Shown here: piece by piece, positions 10,201 to 21,879 of the stretch
How the letters are laid out: each line of letters begins with the position of its first letter
Position numbering within the stretch: the first letter of the stretch is position 1
Source of the DNA: Pyricularia pennisetigena
Lineage: Eukaryota > Ascomycota > Sordariomycetes > Magnaporthales > Pyriculariaceae
Length of the DNA stretch: 64,000 nt
Direction: 5' to 3'
Assembly (NCBI RefSeq): GCF_004337985.1
Contig: NC_043743.1
Coordinates: forward strand, 302,228 to 366,227
The notes under the pieces: model-generated
Databases searched by the model: none
What the model was told of the DNA's origin: nothing
Seen by the model: the letters and a program-made list of their open reading frames with translations, nothing else
Program-made: the position numbers and the translations under genes

Positions 10201-12312
10201 CTATACCTGCCACCGCCCCTCCACGGCAACAGCAGTGGCACACGAACTGGGTACCGTGTACACCCGGTTCGGATCAGCCTCCCACCTGACCGCCCCACCG
10301 CTCGCCACGTTGACAAACTTGTACTGCACAACCTGGCCCGCCTTGAGAGTGATAGGCTTCTTCCACAGTGGCCTATTGGCAGTGTAGTCGCTCGCGTCAA
10401 GGGCGATGCCGTTCTGTGGGTTCCACTTGCCCAGGTCTTCAATGTCACCTACGATCTTGATCGTCTCACCTGGCGTCGTCGTCACCAGCACGCTGAACGT
10501 CACCGCCACTACGGGCGCCGTCGTGCAACCGCCTGGAGGCGCCGTTGTGGTAGGGGTGACAGGTGGCGCGCCGGTGATGGGCGTCTGAGATGCCGGGAAC
10601 GGGGCGGGCGTCACGGCCGAGTAGACTCCCTGCTGTGAGCCCGTAGAGCACGAACCGGGAAGGCTGGCCGGCACGAACCACGAGGGCGGAACAACTCCGG
10701 CACGGCGGTCCGCGGCGGTCAGGAACGCTGCATACGACCAAGTCAGGTCGCGTGCCGAGCGCTGGCTACCGTTGTTTTTGTCGATTTGCTCGTCCAGAGA
10801 CCCGTTGGCGCCGGCATAGCGTTGCACGACCTCGATGAAGCCATCTGCGTAGGCTAGCGCTGCATTGACGATCTGGGTAAAGGTTGCTGAATCGGATGCG
10901 TAGCTTCCGACGGCAATGGACGACGAAAGATCACGGAAAAACGGGAGGGATATGCTAGTAACCTCAAGCCGGTCTTTCTGTTTCCATACGTATACGGCAT
11001 CGTAGAGCTGTTCTGCGGCCGCAAGCGTGGTCAGGTGCCATGGGTTGCCACCGTAGTAGACGTCTTCCGAGTAACGACCAACAGCCAATCCTCGGCCGGC
11101 TGGGATCCCAGAGTTGATGGGGTAGAATCTGAACGAGTCAACAACGGCCTTGTGATTTGCAAGGGCCTTTGCACTGCAAGGCTGAAATGTAAGCTCGTCG
11201 CAGCCAGCCGAGGGATCGAACGAGTGAATCGATGTCAGAATGCTGTTGGCGTCTTTACCGGAGCGATTGGTGCCCGTGTTGGTGTTTGAGACGATGTAGT
11301 TGCCGGCTGGAGTCCAGAAGCTCTGCAGGAAGCAGAGGATATTAGGGGCGATATTCCCACAGAAAGAGCATGTCGTTCCAAGCTTTTTGGCCAAAGCATC
11401 TCCCTCGATCAGAGCTATCGAGTGTGTAGCGTTAGTTGAATAGGTAGGCGCCTTTGAAAGTAGAGTCGACGAGTGGATCAGTAGGGTACCAACATTTGTA
11501 CTGAGCGGCAGTCGTGAAGAATGAGCTGCCTTGAACTTCCTCCCAAAGATCAAACCCAGTTCTGTTCCTGCAGCAGGGATTGTCCAATCAGTACCTTTGT
11601 TCGATTTGTATCAATGGATTGATTTTGTCCATGGGAGAGCGCAGACTGACCAGTACTGGGCCACATAGTTCAAGTCATTCCTCAGGATAGGCCACACAAT
11701 GTCACGGGCAGTGCTCGTGTAGTTGTTCCCGATGAGCCAGTTTGCATAGGCAACCAAGGCAGTGGCCCTCAACGCAGGCCCGTCCCTCTGCGGTCTTCCC
11801 CAAGAGCCGAGGTACGGAGAGAGATTGGCGTTGTACTTGGGCTCGCCCAGACCAGAGCCGTCACTCAAGGGTCCGGAAGGGTTGTCGATGCGTTGCACCT
11901 GGGCCGTGCTGGTGATGAACTGAGTGATGGTCGACTGGAGCCCGGCGTCGTACTTGTTGGCAAAAATATCCGTCAAGCACTTGAGCACGAGGGCGCTGTC
12001 TCGGGTCCAGGTGTAAAAGTAGTCCGGGTCCACGGTGGACGGAGACGCGATGACAACACCTGGGCCGACACCACGGACAAACTCACCATCCGGGCCTATG
12101 TTGCGGAGGACTCCCCGAAGGGCGATTGGGCGTTCGGCCTCAATGAAGGAGTCGACATTGGCACGTCTTGCGAGGGAATTGGGACGACCAAGCACTACCT
12201 GGACAGCATATGTGCCCAGGAGCACGAAGGATGAGATGGCGTGCATGACGGGATTGACAGAGGTGGTGATGTTGGGGGTGGAGGTCCCTTGGTCGACTCG
12301 TGAAATGTCCAT
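10201..12312 (-). CDS. Glucoamylase (GH15) with CBM20 starch-binding domain, secreted
   Basis: Three exons on the reverse strand: 12312-11651, 11567-11494 and 11414-10201. The full frame is 649 residues, or 627 from the second ATG at 12246. The second ATG starts a clean signal peptide (MHAISSFVLLGTYAVQVVLG) with a basic RR site after it, so it is the likelier secretory start. The GH15 domain has YFYTWTRDSALVLKCL, GLGEPKYN, SWGRPQRDGPALRAT, the general-acid segment FDLWEEVQGSSFF across exon 2, CSFC, and the general-base segment GSLDEQ. A Thr/Pro linker and a CBM20 with KIVGDIEDLGKW and WKKPITLKAGQ follow. The enzyme releases glucose from starch ends. The 74-base middle exon was set by frame and alignment (AAQYK joined to SLIEGDALAKKLG). 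Confidence 0.95.
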
Positions 12313-12364
12313 GTTGTGGAGATGGATCGAGGGATTCTTATATCCAGGTCGGTCCAGTAATACT

Positions 12365-12365
<1 letters not shown>

Positions 12366-12400
<35 letters not shown>

Positions 12401-12410
12401 TCCTGCCTGC
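12366..12410. repeat. CCTG tetranucleotide microsatellite
   Basis: About eleven copies of CCTG with one TCCTG interruption, then three CCCAG copies to about 12425. It lies 54 to 98 bases upstream of the glucoamylase first ATG, probably in its leader or core promoter. Confidence 0.9.
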
Positions 12411-12425
12411 CCAGCCCAGCCCAGC

Positions 12426-13933
12426 CCTGTCCTGTGAAAATGGAGGTACGTAAAGATAATTCTTTACCCGGACTATAATGTCACACTCAAAAAAGTGGAG
12501 TGGTCTGAGGTGTCAAAGGCGGGAGTTGCTACCTTGTCGGGAAGGTCCGACTCTTCTCCGCCATTTCTAATGGGGTGCATGCAAGTGATGCGTGTCTCTT
12601 GCGGAGAGCATCATTTATTTGAAGTTATGACAGCTGCCTCAACGGCCGCTAGTGTCGGTCCTTCATATTCGGCCTGTCGTCGGTGGCTTTGTTTTGGTGC
12701 GTAGCTTTGCAGCAGTGCGGGGAAGCTCTAGTCAAGGATGTACCGTGATTCTGTCATGGGAAAGGCCAAGGAAAGCTAGACCTTGATGTACAAACGAGGT
12801 AAAATAAGGAGAACCAAAACATCTCCATGTGATGGAGGGACCAAGACGTGGAATAATTCACGCAAGATTGAAAATTACGTTATTTCCCCGTCCCGAGTCA
12901 TCAACCAGCTTCCCTATTCAGCCCAATTAACCATAAAATGAATGGCCAGACTCAGTCTATTGCGTCCGGCATCGCGGAACACTCGGTTCAAAGGTACCCG
13001 TACCATACGCTTCACTAACTTTGTGTCCTTGATACTACAACAGATCATGGTGCGAGGCCAAGTCGGGCCAACATTTCAGTTCGGTCAATTTGTTGGTCGA
13101 GCCAGACACAATTAGGAAATCCGGACAACATATCTGCAGCTCCTGAAATGTGCAGCTCCGGAGAAGGGCCGACCTCAAAAGAATCCAGCCAAAGTCATCT
13201 CGTAAGCGACCCAGCAAAGCTCATCAACAACGCCGTCGTGCTTACGGAATTCCATGTGATTTGAAGAGAGAGAGAGAGAGGAGAGAAAAAAAAAAAAAAA
13301 AAAAAAAAGTCTGTAAGAATAGTCATGGTTTGCCCCAACCTCATCGATCGACGATCTTGGAAAAGGGGAGTGGAATATAACCTTTACGACGCGCTGCCGC
13401 CATAACGCCGAGCTCAGCCTTTTACGGCGAGCAGGGCGACGACAATGCGCCGAATTGCTCTGGGACCTGTCGATAGGACTGCCATCATGTTTAGCAATGA
13501 AGCTGATGATTCCCATGGGGGTATCGAGCTGCCGCAGATTCGACGCTGAACGAGCAGCGGATTCTGGGCACAGGTCCGTGGTGGAAAAAGAAAAGGAAAG
13601 AAGAAGCTTGACCTTTGCTGTCGTTGAAGACTTTTTTATGATAAAATTTTTGGAGAGCTTGGTGATTATGTCAGCGGAACCCGCTTGTAGGCCCACCCAC
13701 CCACTCAATGCATGCAGCAGGCCGGCAATTGTAGGCACGCGCTTAGGTAGTCTGATGATCTTGATTAGAGATTTGATTTGGCTGCAACAACGCGCCTCGT
13801 AATCTGCATCCGCCATCATACGGCAAATCCCCTCATCATCTATCTCGACTGTCAGACATCCGGAACAGACCACAGCGCCACATCCAGCTCGATAACCACG
13901 CCCCAAAGCTCTACCAAAAAGGTCGCCTCCAAA
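12426..13933. promoter_or_regulatory. Divergent upstream region of glucoamylase and SNU66
   Basis: No gene is recognised. Contains a GA microsatellite (about 13264-13285) running into an A23 tract (13286-13308). The last part before 13934 is C/A-rich and reads as a leader. Confidence 0.5.
13286..13308. repeat. Poly-A tract, 23 bases
   Basis: A23 run directly after a short GA repeat, in the upstream region shared by glucoamylase and SNU66. Confidence 0.95.
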
Positions 13934-15934
13934 ATGGACGCCCAGGCCATCGAAGAGGCGAACCGCCTGCGCATCGCCATGGGCATGAAGCCGCTGCCCG
14001 TCCCCGGCGCCGCATCCGCCCAGTCGCAGGCCGCGCCGGTCGACGAGGACCCCTCGGCCACCTTTGACGGCCGGCAGGCGCAAGCTTACGACAACTACAG
14101 GAAGCTGCAGGAGGCCGAGGCCGCCAAGAGGAAGCGCGAGGAGCGGGCGGCCGCCGTCAAGAAGGCCCGCGAGGTGGCTCAGCGCTACGTCCAGCTGGAA
14201 GGAAAGGGCCTGGGAGAAGAGGATGACGAGGGTGACTTGGATGCAAAGGCGTGGTTGAAGAGCCAGAAGAAGAGGCAGAAGAAGATCGACCAGCTGAGAA
14301 AGGCCGAGGAGGAAAAGGACAGGAAAGCGGCCGCTGCTGCCAGGGAGCATTCGGCTAGGGATCTGGCTGGTGTCAAGGTCGGACATGACATGTCGGCGCT
14401 CTTGGAAGATGGCGAGCAAATCTTGACGTTGAAAGATACCACGGTCTTGGAGAATGAGGATGAGGGCGACGAGCTCGAGAATATCGACCTGAGAGCACAG
14501 GAGAAGCTCGACGAGAGGTTGCAGCTCAAGAAAAAGAAGCCAGTGTACGATCCAAACGACTTTGATGATACCGGCGAGCGCAGCATCCTGGCGCAGTATG
14601 ACGACGACTATGGCAAGAAGAAAAAGGCATTCACCCTGGACGGCCAGGGAAGCATCGCCGAGCTGGCTGATATTCTCGACACCGAGGCAAATGAGAAGAA
14701 CAAGGTGGAGAACCTCAGTCTTGATATTCTTAGTAAGATGCAATCCCCCGTCCCAAGGCTATCAGGATCATCATCGTTAACCAGTTCAACAATAGCTGCA
14801 CCTGCCTCTGACTATCTTGACATATCCGAGATCAAGGTCAAGAAACCAAAAAAGAAAAAGTCCAAATCCACTCGCAAACGAGCGGCAGATGATGAGGATG
14901 CGCTATTACCAGCAGAAACTGCAAACATTGAAGCCGATGGCATGGTGATAGATTCGGAACCGATATTGCCTAAAAAGAGAAAGACTATTGGCGACGCAAT
15001 TGATGATGATGACGACCTGCAAGCATCTTTGGCGGCTCAAAGACGCGACGCCTTGAAAAAGAGGAAGCGTATGCGGCCCGAAGATCTCGCAAGGCAGCTC
15101 AAGGAGGAAGCAGAAACACCAGAACCCGAAACAGCAACAACGAGCGGCGGTGGGCTCGTGATCGATGAGATATCAGAGTTTGTTGGGGCCCTTCAGAAGC
15201 GCACTGACGATGATGAGCGGAAGCCCAGACGACCGGCGGAGCCACAGTCTGTCACGGCTATGGAGGCAGATTCAGATGACGAGGATGTCGAGATGGCAAA
15301 TGTCAAGGAGGAATCCGCCGAGCCGCAAACGGAACAGCTAGAAGACCTGACCGCGATAGGAGTTGAAGAGGAAAAGTCTGTTTCCAAGGGCATGGGTGCG
15401 GCACTGGCGCTCCTTCGGGAGCGTGGCCTCGTCAAAGAATCAAACGGGGCGGCGCTCAACGACCGCGATCGTCGGCACGCGCAGTTCCTGGCGGAAAAGA
15501 ACCGACGCCTCGCCAAGATTGAGGAGGATGCCCGGCGGCAGCGTGAGCGCGACCGGACCAGCGGGCTGCTGGACAGAATGACACAACGCGAAAAGGAGGA
15601 GTACGCCAGGAAGCAAAACATGCAGCGCGAGTACCAGACGTCGCGGGTGCTTAACGAAATGTTCCAACGGGACTACACGCCCAACTTTGAGATCAAGTAC
15701 ACGGACGACCACGGGCGCAACCTCGACACCAAGGAGGCGTTCAAGCACATGAGTCACCAGTTCCACGGAAAGGGGAGCGGCAAGGGCAAGACGGACAAGC
15801 TACTCAAGAAGATCGAGGCGGACAAGAAGCGCGAGGCGGCGAGCATTCTTGACGACAGCCAGAATGCGGGCATGGGACCGTCGTCGGACCAGCAGCTCAA
15901 GAAGAGGAAGGAGGCTGGCGTGAGGCTTGCTTGA
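13934..15934 (+). CDS. SNU66: U4/U6.U5 tri-snRNP protein Snu66 / SART1
   Basis: Single open frame of 666 residues starting at the first ATG (context AAAATGG). Long charged coiled-coil stretches are interrupted by signature SART-1 blocks: LLEDGEQILTLKDTTVLE, YDPNDFDDTGERSILAQYDD, ASDYLDISEIKVKKPKKKKS, GMGAALALLRERGLV and YTDDHGRNLDTKEAFKHMSH. This nuclear protein is needed for tri-snRNP recruitment in splicing. A 63-base segment at 14733-14795 has GTAAGA and ATAG ends, carries no stop and sits just before the conserved ASDYLD block. It could be an intron; removing it would give a 645-residue protein. The end at 15934 is a natural stop after a basic tail. Confidence 0.93.
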   Translation: MDAQAIEEANRLRIAMGMKPLPVPGAASAQSQAAPVDEDPSATFDGRQAQAYDNYRKLQEAEAAKRKREERAAAVKKAREVAQRYVQLEGKGLGEEDDEGDLDAKAWLKSQKKRQKKIDQLRKAEEEKDRKAAAAAREHSARDLAGVKVGHDMSALLEDGEQILTLKDTTVLENEDEGDELENIDLRAQEKLDERLQLKKKKPVYDPNDFDDTGERSILAQYDDDYGKKKKAFTLDGQGSIAELADILDTEANEKNKVENLSLDILSKMQSPVPRLSGSSSLTSSTIAAPASDYLDISEIKVKKPKKKKSKSTRKRAADDEDALLPAETANIEADGMVIDSEPILPKKRKTIGDAIDDDDDLQASLAAQRRDALKKRKRMRPEDLARQLKEEAETPEPETATTSGGGLVIDEISEFVGALQKRTDDDERKPRRPAEPQSVTAMEADSDDEDVEMANVKEESAEPQTEQLEDLTAIGVEEEKSVSKGMGAALALLRERGLVKESNGAALNDRDRRHAQFLAEKNRRLAKIEEDARRQRERDRTSGLLDRMTQREKEEYARKQNMQREYQTSRVLNEMFQRDYTPNFEIKYTDDHGRNLDTKEAFKHMSHQFHGKGSGKGKTDKLLKKIEADKKREAASILDDSQNAGMGPSSDQQLKKRKEAGVRLA

Positions 15935-17539
15935 AGCGTTGTATAAATGTCAAAAAAGGGGTTCCAATCACTAAAAAAAAAAGGAGGATTTAGGATTCCA
16001 ATCGAGCCGCCGGGCTCTCTCGTGACTGGTCACGTCTATTGATAGCTTGTTTAATCTACAAAAGGTACATTGCGCCCTATTGTGCTTATTGGGAATTCAG
16101 GTTGCTTCTTTGTGCTGACATTTTATGAGCAAGCGTTGATGCCACCGGGCAGTATTGAGTTGATTGCAACTCGGTTTTTTTTTTTTTTTTTTTTTTTTTT
16201 TACGGGGGGGTTTTTCTCCCTCCCTCTCTTTCTCTCTCTCTTTTCCTTTGTCGATTCTATTCTTATTGTGTCGTAGAGCATCAAGTGATCCTATGACAAA
16301 AAGTAGTAGTACTCTAGCAAGGCTAGGGTAATCTATTCAACTACGAACTTGTAGTTTTGCTTTCCATTCTATACCGATTATACGAATACAATAACGGGAT
16401 AGAGCCAAGTCCATCATCCTGCCCGTCAATTACTGCCAAGATGGATTCCAAGGCGGCATCTGTATGTGATACGCTCAATTCAAGCATCGCTAAGCCAACA
16501 TATGCAGCTTGAAAAGTGGACAGGGAAAATGTTCCGAACATCATAGTCTTGGCGATTTATCACAATCCACACGAGCTCAGGCAGGCTAAATTGACCAGCA
16601 TCAAGAAACTGCTGCCTGCCTGCTACTGACGGATTTTCCGGGGATCAGAATGTCTTTTCCCATTTTCCCCCTACATAAAATGATGAAGTGGGTGTCGCTG
16701 GCAGCATGGGATTGGCTCGATGGATGCACCACCCCAGCCCGAAAAAAAGGGAGCTAAAGAAATCTTGGAAGCCACCATGGGAAACGACGACGTCATTGCG
16801 CGAGACAGAGACAAGCGACCTTGAGCTTTTCCCCCTCGTCGCTCCTGCTGCAAACAAACAACTTCCTTCATGCCGTCAAAAGGAAAAGCGCCTAGACCTG
16901 GTTCTAAAAATTTATGTGCATTACCTCACTTGGCACTCTGGTAGACAGCACACATCCAATCGAGATTGAGAGCCAAGCCCGGCCTGGACTGGGCACCATG
17001 GTCAATCAGAACGCAAGACGCAAGTGGCTGCCGTTACGCAAGTTCAAGTTGATAAAACTACAAAAGCTCGTTGTCATCGTATCTTCTTCCATTTTTTTTG
17101 TTTTTTTCGTCTTTTTTTCGAAGGCCAGCCAACGTAGAGAGATTAGTTTTCTTTTTGCTCAATACAAGATATCCATTCATCTTTCCTGACCAGATTAGGT
17201 GGTAGCAATTCATTTTTATGTTTCTTGATATCACCGTCAAGATTCGGGTTGCCTGACCTCTTCACCCTTTCCATCTTAGCATTGCCAGTTTTGCTCTTTC
17301 TTTGTTTTGCATGATCATTTCTTTCTGGCCTGCCTAGTTCATCTAGTCTCCTTCGCATCCGACCCGTTCATCTTGTCAACGGCCTACATGTTCGGATGGT
17401 TGACATGAACCCACATCACTCGTATTACTCGCTCACCTAACTGCAACCTGACCACCATTCGTGTTACCCTAAACCAGTCACCATTCGCTCAGTTATACAC
17501 AATCGGCAAGCTGAGGACCCCAAACCGCAACACATCATC
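15935..17539. other. Intergenic, SNU66 3' flank and Mug190-like gene leader
   Basis: No gene seen in 1.6 kb. Contains a T27 tract (16175-16201). The 300 bases before 17540 are C/T-rich with many short pyrimidine runs, which suggests a long leader for the next gene. Confidence 0.5.
16175..16201. repeat. Poly-T tract, 27 bases
   Basis: T27 run in the spacer downstream of SNU66, followed by a G7 run. Confidence 0.95.
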
Positions 17540-20500
17540 ATGGCCGACATCCAAGAAACCGTCGTGCCTTCGGGTCAGCATTATTCGGGGGCTCACCGTG
17601 TCCCAAATATCAAGCAGTTCATGGCGTCCCTCGACAGAGAAAAGGAAGCCCGTGACGCCAAGTTGGAAGGGCCTGGCGAGCCAAAGGCTCACGAGAACAT
17701 CCCGGTCCGTGAGATAGGCAAGAATCGCCGTACCGTACGGGATCCTGTCACGGGCAACGACGTCGAGATCACCGACATCGACTCTGGCCTTATGAAGAGC
17801 GCCCGCAACCCGCAGCTTTCGGTGCCCAACGCGAACCTCAGCAGATCGACCACAGTAGCAACCTCACCAAATCAGACCGGAGAGGAGTACCGTCGCAACC
17901 AGGACGTCACCGCACCGCCGGATCCCATCGAGCCAGGCAGTACGTCGGACGTTCCCATCCATGGCGAGAAGACGAATGTCTTGTTCCATCCGACGCCATC
18001 GGTGTCCTACGAGCCCATGTTTGCGGCCATCGAGGCGCGGGCAAATTTCCTCTGTGGCGGTATCTTCTTTGCCATCATCTTTCTGGGGCGGTTCTTTGGT
18101 GCGAGTCTCTGGGGCCTCATCCCCCTGGCCATGTGCATCTCGTCTGGGGTGTTTCTGTGGGCCAAGGATCTGATCCGTCAGGGAAGAGATCTGGAATGGT
18201 CTAGCGAGCAAAAGCGTGGCGAAACTGCCGTCGTGAACCTCATCCCGGAAAGTGTCGAATGGCTGAATACGGTAGTTGGCCTTATCTGGAACTTGATCAA
18301 CCCCGAGATGTTTGCTGCCGTTGCCGACACCCTGGAGGATGTCATGCAGGCTAGCGTTCCCGGCGTCATCGAGCACGTCAAGGTCAACGATATATCGCAG
18401 GGCACCAACCCGCTGCGCATACTCTCCCTTCGCGCTCTGCCAGACTCGCACGTGCAGGACCTCAAGGACGAGATTCGCAAGCGCGACGAAAAGACAAAAG
18501 ATCCACAGGAGCTTGCGGCAGACGAGGAAGGCGGAGACTTTTATAACCTCGAGGCTACAGTCGCATACCACGCTCTTCCTAGCTCGGGCGATGTATCGAG
18601 CAAGGCCAAGAACATGGGCATGCAACTCATCTTTTATCTAGGCGTCCGCGGTCTCTTTGGAGTCCCGCTGCCCATCTGGGTGGAACTTAACGGACTGGTG
18701 GCGACAGTGCGCCTACGTGTGTCTCTTGCACCGAATCCACCTTTCATCAAGACGCTCAGCTTTACCCTTATGGGCTTGCCCAAGGTGGAGGCATCTTGTG
18801 TGCCTTTGGTCGAGAAGGGGGCCAATATCTTGAATCTCCCCGTGATTTCCAATTTCGTCAACTGGGCCATCGCTACCGCAGCCAACATGTATGTTGCCCC
18901 CAAAAGCATGACGCTTGACATTGGCAAGATGCTGCAGGGCGACAGCATCAAGAAGGAGACGGAGGCACTTGGCGTGCTCTTCATCCGCATCCACAAAGCC
19001 ACCGGTCTGAGCAAGCAAGACCGTCGCGGCAGCGAGGGCGGAGGGTCTGACCCGTATATCTGCGTCGCCTTTTCCAAGTTTGGCAAGCCGCAGTACTGCA
19101 CCCGAGTGATCCAGGATGACCTGAATCCTGTATTCTCGGAAAGCGCAGCGCTGCTTGTGACGCCCGAGGTGATCAAGGCGGACGAGCAGCTATCGCTGGA
19201 GCTGTGGGACTCCGACCGCAGCTCTGCCGACGATGTTGTGGGCAAGGTGGAGCTGAGTATCCAAAAGCTCATTCAACACGCCGGCAGGATGTTCCCGCAG
19301 ATCTCAAAGCTGCGCGGTGTCAAGGCCGACAGCACCATGCCAGGCGAGCTGCACTGGGAGGTGGGCTACTTTGGCAAGACGCAATTCCGTCGGGCGCTCA
19401 TGACGGACGGCAAGGACCCGAAACTGCCCAAGGAGCTTCGCGACAAGGCCGAGCTGCAGGACGACAAGGGCGCGCTGGAGACTAGCGAGGAGGAGGCAGT
19501 GGTGCGCACACCGCCAGACCCGCTCTGGCCCAGTGGTATCCTGAGCATAGTCGTGCACCAGATCGTCAACCTGGAACTCGAGAACGTCAAGGGCAGCAAC
19601 GGCAAGCGGAAGGGCCGTGAGTTTGAGCCAGCAAGGCCTGAGGCGGGCGAGCTCAAGGAGGAACAGAGCAAGAAACTGCCAAGCTCGTACTGCACCATCT
19701 TAGTCAACGACGAACTGGTGTACAAGACACGAACCAAGGTAGTCTCATCGAAGCCTATTTTTGAGGCTGGTACCGAACGATTCCTACGCGACTGGCGCTC
19801 CGGCATAGTGACGGTGACTGTGCGGGACTCGAGGAACAGGCAACATGACCCCATCATTGGCGTGGTGCCGCTGAGGTTATCGGACGTGTTGCTGACAAGC
19901 AGCCAGAGCACACGCTGGTATCCTCTGGATGGTGGTATTGGCTTCGGACGTATCCGTATCAGCTTGCTGTTCCGTTCTGTGGAGCTCAAGCTGCCGCCGG
20001 CTCAGGTTGGATTCGGCGAGATCGGAACTTTTGAATTCCTGTCAGACAGCATCGAGACAGTGGGCGGCTTTGCGCCATCTGCCAAGACACGCATCCACCT
20101 GCGCACTGGCGGGAGTTCGGCGACGGTTAAGAGTGACCGCTGCTCGCTGGCGGAGGGTGATGCGAAAGGCCTTCGTTGGGATTTGAGCAAAGACAAGGTG
20201 CGACTGCCAGTGCGGTACCGGTATCGTAGCCCGGTGTTTTTCGAGTTTGTCCAGTCGGGCAAGAGGAAGACGCACCACTTTGCAGTGTTTTGGCTGCAGG
20301 ATCTGCCAGATAACGAGGAGAAGGACTTTGATATTCCTGTTTGGGAGTGTAACAACGGCACAAGGCTGTCGCAGGTGAGTTGCCTTCTCCCCTCTTTTTT
20401 TTCATTTTAATTTCGGTATTAGTTTTGTCTGACCTGGAGTACTCCTCCCTTTCACAGAATTACATCACTGAAGAGAACTACAAGACAATCCCGGACATCC

Positions 20501-21313
20501 ACATCAAGGAGCTGGGCCGTGTCCGCTTCAGGGGCCGATTTAAGCCCGGCACGGACCGAGATCACCTCAAGTTCGTGAGCGACAACGATTCGCGCGAGAC
20601 TATCGAAAGCTGGGAAGCTTGCTTCGCCGAGGGAGTTCGGACAGAGGAAGTTGTGGGCGAGGTGCCGCCATCGATCCAGAAGCTGCATGAGGCGTCGCTC
20701 ACGCAGGGGAGGGATGTGCTAGCCGCCGCCCCCGAGTCGGACAAGGAGAAATGGATGGCAAAGGATGGAACAGACTGGAGCGTTGCGTTTGGGAAGGATC
20801 CAGTAGAGATGTTTGGCCACCGGGGCGACGGCAAAGATGATCACAGTGATGAGGACGACGAATATGAAGACGGGGACTCGAGCAACGTCGACTTGGGGGT
20901 TACCGATGCTTCCACCGAGGACGGTAGCACAGGCCTCAGCCCCATGTCAAGTCGTGGTGACAGCAGCCAAGGCGTGCGAGAGTCGATGGACAGCACGATC
21001 AGCGGCGGAGGGGAGCTGCAGAAGAGCAGCAGTGGCAGCAGCAAGAACCCCATTAAGCAGTACAAGGAGTACAAGGGTCGGAGCCGGGACCTGCATCGGA
21101 AGCACAGGGGCTTGATGCAGTGGTGAGTTTTATACCTGAATTCTCGTCATTTCTGTCCACGAAAACTTGGGGTTGCTAACAAGTGCTACTAATCGCAGGA
21201 GACCGATGCGAAACGTACAGTTCGCCAAGAACGAGGCGACTTTTGCGGCAAGGAGGATCATGAAGGTGGGCAGCCTGAACGGGAGGAAGCCCGATGTCGA
21301 GACCGAGGTTTAA
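17540..21313 (+). CDS. Mug190-like C2 and SMP-domain membrane-contact protein
   Basis: Three exons, 17540-20374, 20458-21122 and 21199-21313, 1204 residues. Introns are GTGAGT to ACAG and GTGAGT to GCAG; a TACTAAT branch sequence precedes the second acceptor. Paired hydrophobic segments lie at about 168-212 and can form a hairpin. An SMP-like lipid-transfer region covers about 230-467. C2 domains lie at about 475-577 (SDPYICVAFSKFGKPQYCTR, DDLNPVFSE) and about 665-800. The C-terminus is Ser/Asp-rich. This order matches fission yeast Mug190 and resembles tricalbins, which tether the ER to the plasma membrane and move lipids. Family assignment is good; the contact-site role is inferred. Confidence 0.85.
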
Positions 21314-21879
21314 TGAGGGTCTCTATTTTTCTTGAATGAATTTTGACGATGAGATATGCCTTGTGTGATGGTTTGTCTTCTGTCCGGCTTTGGTTACAGA
21401 TCATCTTTACGTATGGCGTTGAAGGAATCCTGTGTAGGCACTCGGTACAAAGTTGGTTGCTTTAGTATCATGCCTTCCATAATAGCGACAGTAAAATAGC
21501 AGACTTCACCGGTATTGGCTCAAAAAAAATATTATTTGCATCAAGTTGCTATGTTATGGTGAGGAAGGAGGTTGGATCGATGCAACGACAGCTACGACAC
21601 TCACAAGCTACAGTAACGGTTGTGCCTACCCTGGACCAAGGGGAAGGGTCAGGGTTATTGACACCTCTTGGCTCTATCCCACTTTGAACGTCACGATAAA
21701 GTGTCAGCTTGGAACCCAAGCTAAGCTATCTCGCCCCACAAGCTCTAACCCGCCTTTCAACCCGCATTCACTCACATTGCCAACACCCTGTCCCCAAAGT
21801 CACTTTTTCCTTGAACCATACAATCATCTTTCCTGGGATAAAACCGACTTTTGTGCAAGACGATAAGCGGGGTGAAAAA
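21314..21879. promoter_or_regulatory. Spacer and GET2 leader
   Basis: No separate gene. The short frames at 21546-21866 run into the GET2 leader and have no family resemblance. Confidence 0.45.

Noticed and set aside
16645..16969. Short ORFs on both strands in the SNU66 to Mug190-like spacer
   Set aside because: No codon bias or family match; they overlap each other.
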